A DNA stretch of 64,000 nucleotides from Hyaloperonospora brassicae. Lineage: Eukaryota; Oomycota; Peronosporomycetes; Peronosporales; Peronosporaceae. A program made the position numbers and the translations under genes. A model generated the notes under the pieces. It saw nothing but the letters and a program-made list of their open reading frames with translations. It was not told the DNA's origin and did not search any database. Below, piece by piece: positions 59,901 to 64,000 of the stretch (within the stretch, counting starts at the first letter, position 1; each line of letters starts with the position of its first letter). The stretch is from assembly GCA_947650285.1 (NCBI GenBank), contig CANTFL010000421.1, positions 1 through 64,000 of the forward strand, given 5' to 3'.

Positions 59901-61206
59901 CGATCAAATCCTTATACAAAGGATTTGCCTGAATTGACTCCCAGGATTGAGACGTGTATCGCGTAATCCAAGTCTTCTCATCGATGACGCTCTCGTCCAT
60001 CGATGAGCTGCTGAGAACCTTCTCGGTCACAGTAAACACCGTTGCCGACCGAATTTAGGTAGCGTACTCATCCTCTGCGACGAGTGCACAGATCTGCTTG
60101 ACTTTGTCACTACGCAGATCACGCAAGAACCGTTTCGGTTCTAGCGTTGGCAACTGAGTTATCTCCGAAGTCAACTTCGGAGGCATAATCAGATCAAGCG
60201 TATAAGCGCCTACGCTTGATCCGTCATTAACCAAGAGGTTCAACGTCTTGATTACTTTATGGGAACTTCTTTCCACAGGTTGCTGAAGGCCTAATCCTTC
60301 AGTAAGTGACTCTTGAGGAATTCCTTCCTCAAGTACGTGGGGACTTATTCCCTCGACGTCTTCTAACTGTGGCTGTGCAACCACAGTCAGGAACCGATCC
60401 TCTACGGTCGACCCTCCAGTCGACCTAGGATATACGTGTTGCCGCTTGTGGGCAACCGGTTTTATCGTGCTAGAATATCGCTCGCTAGGATGGCATCCAC
60501 GTCCCGGTCCACTCGACTTATTCGAGTGGTGGACCTTCGGCGCCGCCTGTGCTTCTGTACAGTCGCCGGGAGCTTGCTCCACAGTGTATCGATCAACTAC
60601 ACTGTGATCTTGTGCAGTCGTGCTAATGACCGTACCGCAAGTGAGGCCATCGCACTCACTCGAAGTACATCCACACGCTTGTGGGCGCTCCAAGATGTTC
60701 ATCAGATGGCCATCTGATGAACAAGTGGCAGGCATCTTCACGGATCGATGCTGCCGGATCACTCTTGGCTCGTACTTTCTGAGCCAAGGTAATCCCAGGA
60801 TGACATCAAATTTGTCATCCAGATCTAGTACGATGAAGTCATCATCGTACTGTTTGCCTTCCAACGTGTAGTGAATTCCTAATACACGTTTCTCAACAGT
60901 TATCGATGCGCCTGTTGCAAGGCGCACCGTCATCCTTGTGAGGGCAATGTCGCGCTCAACGAACTTGAGCCTACGACCCTCTTGTGACTGGCGACGAACA
61001 AAGTTGTTCGACGCCCCACAGTCTACTAGGTCACGAAGCGACAAATCATTTGTCGCTTCCAACTTCAAGGTGATGAGCGAAACGTCATCACCAGGTGCAG
61101 AGACACACAATGATTGTGTATCTGGAGCAACTTTCGTCAAGAGATTTGCAAATTCTCTTGAGGTTGCTGGATCAGTAGGGCGCTCCGCCCCTACTGACCC
61201 CGACCA
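56340..61206 (-). pseudogene. pol of element 2: protease, RT, RNase H, integrase, chromodomain
   Basis: The protease frame 61140-60055 is open for 361 codons with active site DCGASNNF and VILGLPWLRKYE, and ends at one in-frame TAA where element 1 has a sense codon. RT 60039-59038 keeps YFDDVFVHS and shifts frame after IFAA. RNase H pieces are at 58940-58749 (CDASNFAIG) and 58752-58429 (YTDHASLR; the usual SRRPDF is damaged). The integrase zinc region is near 58210-58060 (FECHDA, ending CKVCQRVEPS) and the core near 57960-57724 (RDPRFTAEFW). The last frame, 57731-56340, is open for 463 codons: an acidic stretch (IIDSDDDDDAG), GPFRVL, and a C-terminal chromodomain (RFLVERILNHH, then [19 protein letters not shown]). 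It is reached from gag by a -1 shift. Not active as it stands, but the best-preserved copy here. Confidence 0.9.
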
Positions 61207-61212
61207 TTTTTT
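61173..61212 (-). promoter_or_regulatory. -1 ribosomal frameshift signal, gag/pol of element 2
   Basis: On the minus strand, A AAA AAT is at 61212-61206 in the gag frame, followed by a 9-nt spacer (61205-61197) and a stem of CAGTAGGG (61196-61189) with CCCTACTG (61180-61173) around an 8-nt loop. Two extra G-C pairs are possible inside the loop. The gag stop at 61193-61191 sits in the stem, and pol continues in the -1 frame. Confidence 0.8.
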
Positions 61213-62346
61213 GATGGTCCGTCTCGCTGTTGCGGCTTCGCAACAGCGCTGGACCCACGCCCATTTCCCTTCTTGGCAAAAGGTCGTCCATTTCGCTCAG
61301 TACTGTTTGGTACTGGGCGTGGAGCACTACACTCGTATGCGTAGTGCCCTAACTTCTGACAGCGATTGCACCTCTGCAATCGCTTGTTGTTTGTAAAGCG
61401 AGGTCTCTCGCTCTCAACATAGCAGAGGTCCATTGGTTCTGGACCTCCGATCTCTTGTCGTCTCGGTGGACGGTAAGAGTTTGAGCTAGCATGAGCCTGT
61501 CTCATGCTAAAGTCTTCCTGTTCCGCGGCTGATATCGCTTCTTCAAGCGTATTCAGCTCAAGGCGGAACAGGTGGCTCCTGACGGGCCCTTCTGCGAGCC
61601 CTTGCATGAACACCGTAATCAACGTGTGTTCATGTACTGGGTTGGCAGTTATACTACTCGCAAGGAGTCGTATATGTTGTGCGTAAGCGTGCACATCACG
61701 CTTACCCTGCTTGAGTTTCAGGAGCTCTGAGCGAGCCCTGAAATCAGCACGTGGCGGCTCAAACGTTTGTCTGAGCCGGGACTTGAAGTCATCTAGCGAC
61801 CCAAACACATTTGGGTCGCTACTCTCGAGTCCCAGGGACCAAGTTTTGGCACGCCCTGCCAAGTGGGTCTGAGCAAATGTGAGTTTCATTTGCTCATCTT
61901 CGACGCGACGAGCCCTTAGGGCTCTGTCGAGTTCGACAAACCATAGTAACAGGGAGTCCTCCGGGACTCCACTGTACTTGGGAATGTCGACTTTCATGAC
62001 TTCGGGACGACGCGCATGCGCCGTCCCGCCCACAGCAGCATGGAATTGCTGCTGTCTCAACAGCTCCGTCTGTTGAGCACCGAGTTCTCTCAACTGCTCG
62101 GCCTGTTGAGAGCCTTGCTGGTGAAGCAAGGCTACTTTCTCCCTCTCGAGAGCAAGTTCATGTCTGAATGAACTTGGCGATAGCGGCATGTTGTTGGTCT
62201 CTGTCTAGAGACTCCAACATGGTGCTGACGACGAGTTCGCCTACGGTAGAACTCATTCGTTCTACCGCACCCCATTCGATGTCACTCAAATGGGTAAACC
62301 CTTCACGCGTGGCGTGAAAGGTGTCTTCTTCATCCAACATGTTCAT
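61191..62346 (-). pseudogene. gag of element 2, one frameshift
   Basis: Starts at ATG 62346 (MNMLDEEDTFHATREGFTHL). The first frame stops at 62158; the main frame is open from 62189 to 61191 (332 codons), so one frameshift near 62160-62180 separates head and body. The body begins with a coiled-coil-like Glu/Gln/Leu stretch (ELALEREKVALLHQQGSQQA), followed by the capsid region with VPEDSLLLWFVELDRALRAR and FEPPRADFRARSELLKLKQG. Near the end it has an intact zinc knuckle, CNRCQKLGHYAYEC (CX2CX4HX4C), that would bind element RNA. The last residues before TAG are KNGRGQ, just after the frameshift heptamer. Confidence 0.88.
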
Positions 62347-62380
62347 GTTGGATGTTGTGGTCCTTGGAAGGACTACAAAG

Positions 62381-62388
62381 TGCTACCA
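62381..62388 (-). other. candidate primer-binding site of element 2
   Basis: In the element's sense, TGGTAGCA lies two bases after the 5' LTR. These eight bases would pair with the 3' end of initiator-Met-type tRNAs (TGCTACCA). The match does not clearly extend further. Element 1 has a mutated form at the same place. Confidence 0.4.
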
Positions 62389-62390
62389 GG

Positions 62391-62782
62391 TGTAACGGGG
62401 CACACCCTTGCGTGAACTTAACGCAAAGGTTTTGGTGCGCCCGACAGACGTACACAAGACAAGCGAGGAAGCGTAGGTAGTGTAAAAGTAGAACTGTTAT
62501 ATTAACATAATTAAGTCTTTTGTTACTGTCTCTCTGTTTAACCTGATTTAATTATGTTAATCTAACTTAGTGTATGGTGACGTCTCGTCACCACTCATTG
62601 CGCGCGTCCTGCGGCGATTAGTGGGTTGATATCGTCAAGATATCAACCAATGAGCAGAATCTTTGGTCGCTTCACCAATATCACCACTATCGGTGATGTT
62701 GTTTAAAGAATATTCAACTTAATATTCTTAATTGCCATTATCTTCTAAATGACAATTATATGTAACGGGCTGCCCCGTTACA
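62391..62782 (-). repeat. 5' LTR of element 2, subfamily B
   Basis: 392 bp, TGTAACGGGG to CCCCGTTACA, closely similar to the solo LTR at 25224-25612. It adjoins the primer-site and gag region in the normal way, so it is in the 5' LTR position although its subfamily differs from the 3' LTR. Confidence 0.93.
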
Positions 62783-63599
62783 AGTGCAGAGGCCGAAATA
62801 AATCTCATAGAATCGATATATCATATTCTGATTAGATATCGGAATTATCAAATCGAATTGACCGATCTAAAGTGCCGCAGTCCAGGGCGTCCGAGGTCCA
62901 ATATGTATCGGTAGAAGAACCAGGATTAGCTACCGATCGCAAGCGAGTAAAATTCCACCTACACGACCCCATGACGTATCACCGTACTACAAGGAGTCGA
63001 AAGGGTATCGTATCTCATTTCCTCTGCCCATCCCACACGTATGGTCGCAGAGCTGTATAAGGTGCATACCGAAGAGGGGCAGGGAAGGACGTAAATTTTG
63101 CAGCTTGGGATCGCATGTCAGAGAGGTGCGTCGGCGCGCGCTGCGTAATCGTAAACACCGTCATTTGTCGGGTACATGCACAGAGTTGAGCTCAACTTAT
63201 CAGACGTACGGATATATTAGACGTCATCGCCGACGTAGCGAGAGAAGAGTACTTAATTACCCTCGGTCAACAAGCGGAGCGTACTACGAATTAACGACGC
63301 ATGAATTTCAATCGGGTATTAAATGACGAAAGCGACCGAACGGTCAGTATCATCCAGCAGATTCATGGCACCATTATCCGGAGAGAGATGGAGATAGCTA
63401 CTCGTTTTGCGTCCGAATAACAGCACATTTTTTGCGTCGCCACCATTCTACACCTCTGGGGTATATGGCTTGCGAGTTTAACGCATATGTTAATATTCCG
63501 ACGACAAGGCGCGTCTCGGCGTGAGATAACGGGCAATCGTTGCATGAATTTCAGTATAACAGGTATTCTAAGTACTTTATGCGTTGAATCGGCATAAAT
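62783..63599. other. decayed DNA between two LTRs
   Basis: Short frames only, such as 62872-63060 (plus, 62 codons). It is not the missing part of the hAT transposase as far as I can read. It may be gag-like relic sequence of another element, but no motif is decisive. Confidence 0.35.
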
Positions 63600-64000
63600 T
63601 GTAACGGGGTAGTCCGTTACATGATATTGTCATTAAGAATAAAATGACAATAAAGAATATCACGATGAATGTTCTTTCAACAATATCACAGAGCATGATG
63701 ATATTGTTGAAGATGACCGAAGGGTCTACTCATTGGTTGATATCGCGATGATATCAACGCACCAATCGCTGCTAGACGCGCGCATTGGGTGGTTAGTAGA
63801 CGGCATCATACAAATAGTTGCATTAGTATAATTAAGTCAGGACAAACAGAGATACAAGAGTTATAGGACTTAATTATATTAATAACAGTTGTACTTTTTC
63901 TACGACTAGAGTCTTTCACCTTAGTCTCCTTTCCTTCCTCTGTGTTGGTGCAACACTTAGCAGGGCACTGACTATCACTGCAGTCAGAGATAGTAAACTC
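63600..64000 (+). repeat. LTR, subfamily A, cut by the window end
   Basis: Begins TGTAACGGGG at 63600 and follows 54758-55200 in reverse complement with few differences up to the window end, where the last 40-odd bases of the LTR are missing. It could be a solo LTR or the 5' LTR of a plus-strand element beyond the window. Confidence 0.9.

Larger units (their letters stand above)
54758..62782 (-). mobile_element. Ty3/gypsy chromovirus, element 2, with unlike LTRs
   Basis: Minus-strand element with gag-pol from 62346 down to about 56340, a 3' LTR at 54758-55200 and a 5' LTR at 62391-62782. The LTRs belong to different subfamilies (443 bp A, 392 bp B). The flanking bases differ (ATTGG left, AGTGC right), so there is no target duplication, and the hAT that is cut on the left does not continue on the right. 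The interior is homologous to element 1 throughout. A purine tract (GAGGGAGGGGTGC in the element's sense) adjoins the 3' LTR. Fewer breaks than element 1: one gag frameshift and one stop between protease and RT, then several shifts from late RT onward. Confidence 0.92.

Noticed and set aside
62783..63599. missing N-terminal exon and right end of the hAT transposon
   Set aside because: No BED-finger residues and no reverse complement of the TAGGGCTCC end found in this stretch.
1..64000. RXLR or Crinkler effector genes
   Set aside because: No short ORF shows a signal peptide followed by RXLR/EER or LFLAK-type motifs.
1..64000. tRNA and rRNA genes
   Set aside because: No A-box/B-box pair with a foldable cloverleaf and no rRNA-like stretch was seen; a tRNA-prediction run would settle it.

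Overview
This window looks like repeat-dominated nuclear DNA of an oomycete, probably a Peronosporales plant pathogen (Phytophthora or downy-mildew type). The evidence is one intronless full-length PDR-type ABCG transporter with an oomycete-style Inr/FPR core promoter, several Ty3/gypsy chromodomain retrotransposons of the kind common in oomycetes, and a hAT transposon. Apart from the transporter I found no intact protein gene, no tRNA or rRNA, no CRISPR array and no convincing effector gene.

Layout. 1-1303: an LTR fragment and a decayed antisense gag relic. 1304-15724: a 14.4-kb LTR retrotransposon with 1.8-kb LTRs that are almost identical, flanked by TATA. Its gag, protease, RT, two RNase H domains, integrase and chromodomain are all badly decayed, and a decayed coiled-coil ORF runs antisense between pol and the 3' LTR. 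This element split an older, oppositely oriented relic of its own family (gag pieces at 125-1303 and 15725-17200). 15725-33187: old relics, including a second gag relic at 20.6-22.6 kb, a solo LTR with target-site duplication at 25224-25612, an inverted-repeat pair, short tandem arrays and relic LTR ends.

33192-40932: a chromovirus (element 1) with 440-bp LTRs and target duplication GTGAC. 40938-46155: mostly featureless, with a solo LTR (42664-43104, duplication GTTCA). 46156-50244 (minus): the PDR ABC transporter, the only apparently functional gene. 50327-50340: its predicted core promoter. 51055-51125: a perfect 20-bp-stem hairpin. 52209-62782: a nest consisting of an LTR fragment cut by a hAT transposon, which is in turn cut by a second chromovirus (element 2, minus strand, 54758-62782). 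The two LTRs of element 2 belong to different subfamilies. 63600-64000: a further LTR running off the window.

The most interesting signals are in the two smaller chromoviruses. Both keep a -1 ribosomal frameshift signal at the gag/pol junction (A AAA AAT, 9-nt spacer, 8-bp stem containing the gag stop). Both also carry a homologous antisense ORF that starts just inside the 3' LTR, overlaps the chromodomain end of pol and ends in a coiled-coil, basic tail. The large element has an antisense coiled-coil ORF in the corresponding place. The LTRs of the smaller family are built as a series of hairpins. All functional statements about the elements are inferred from decayed copies.
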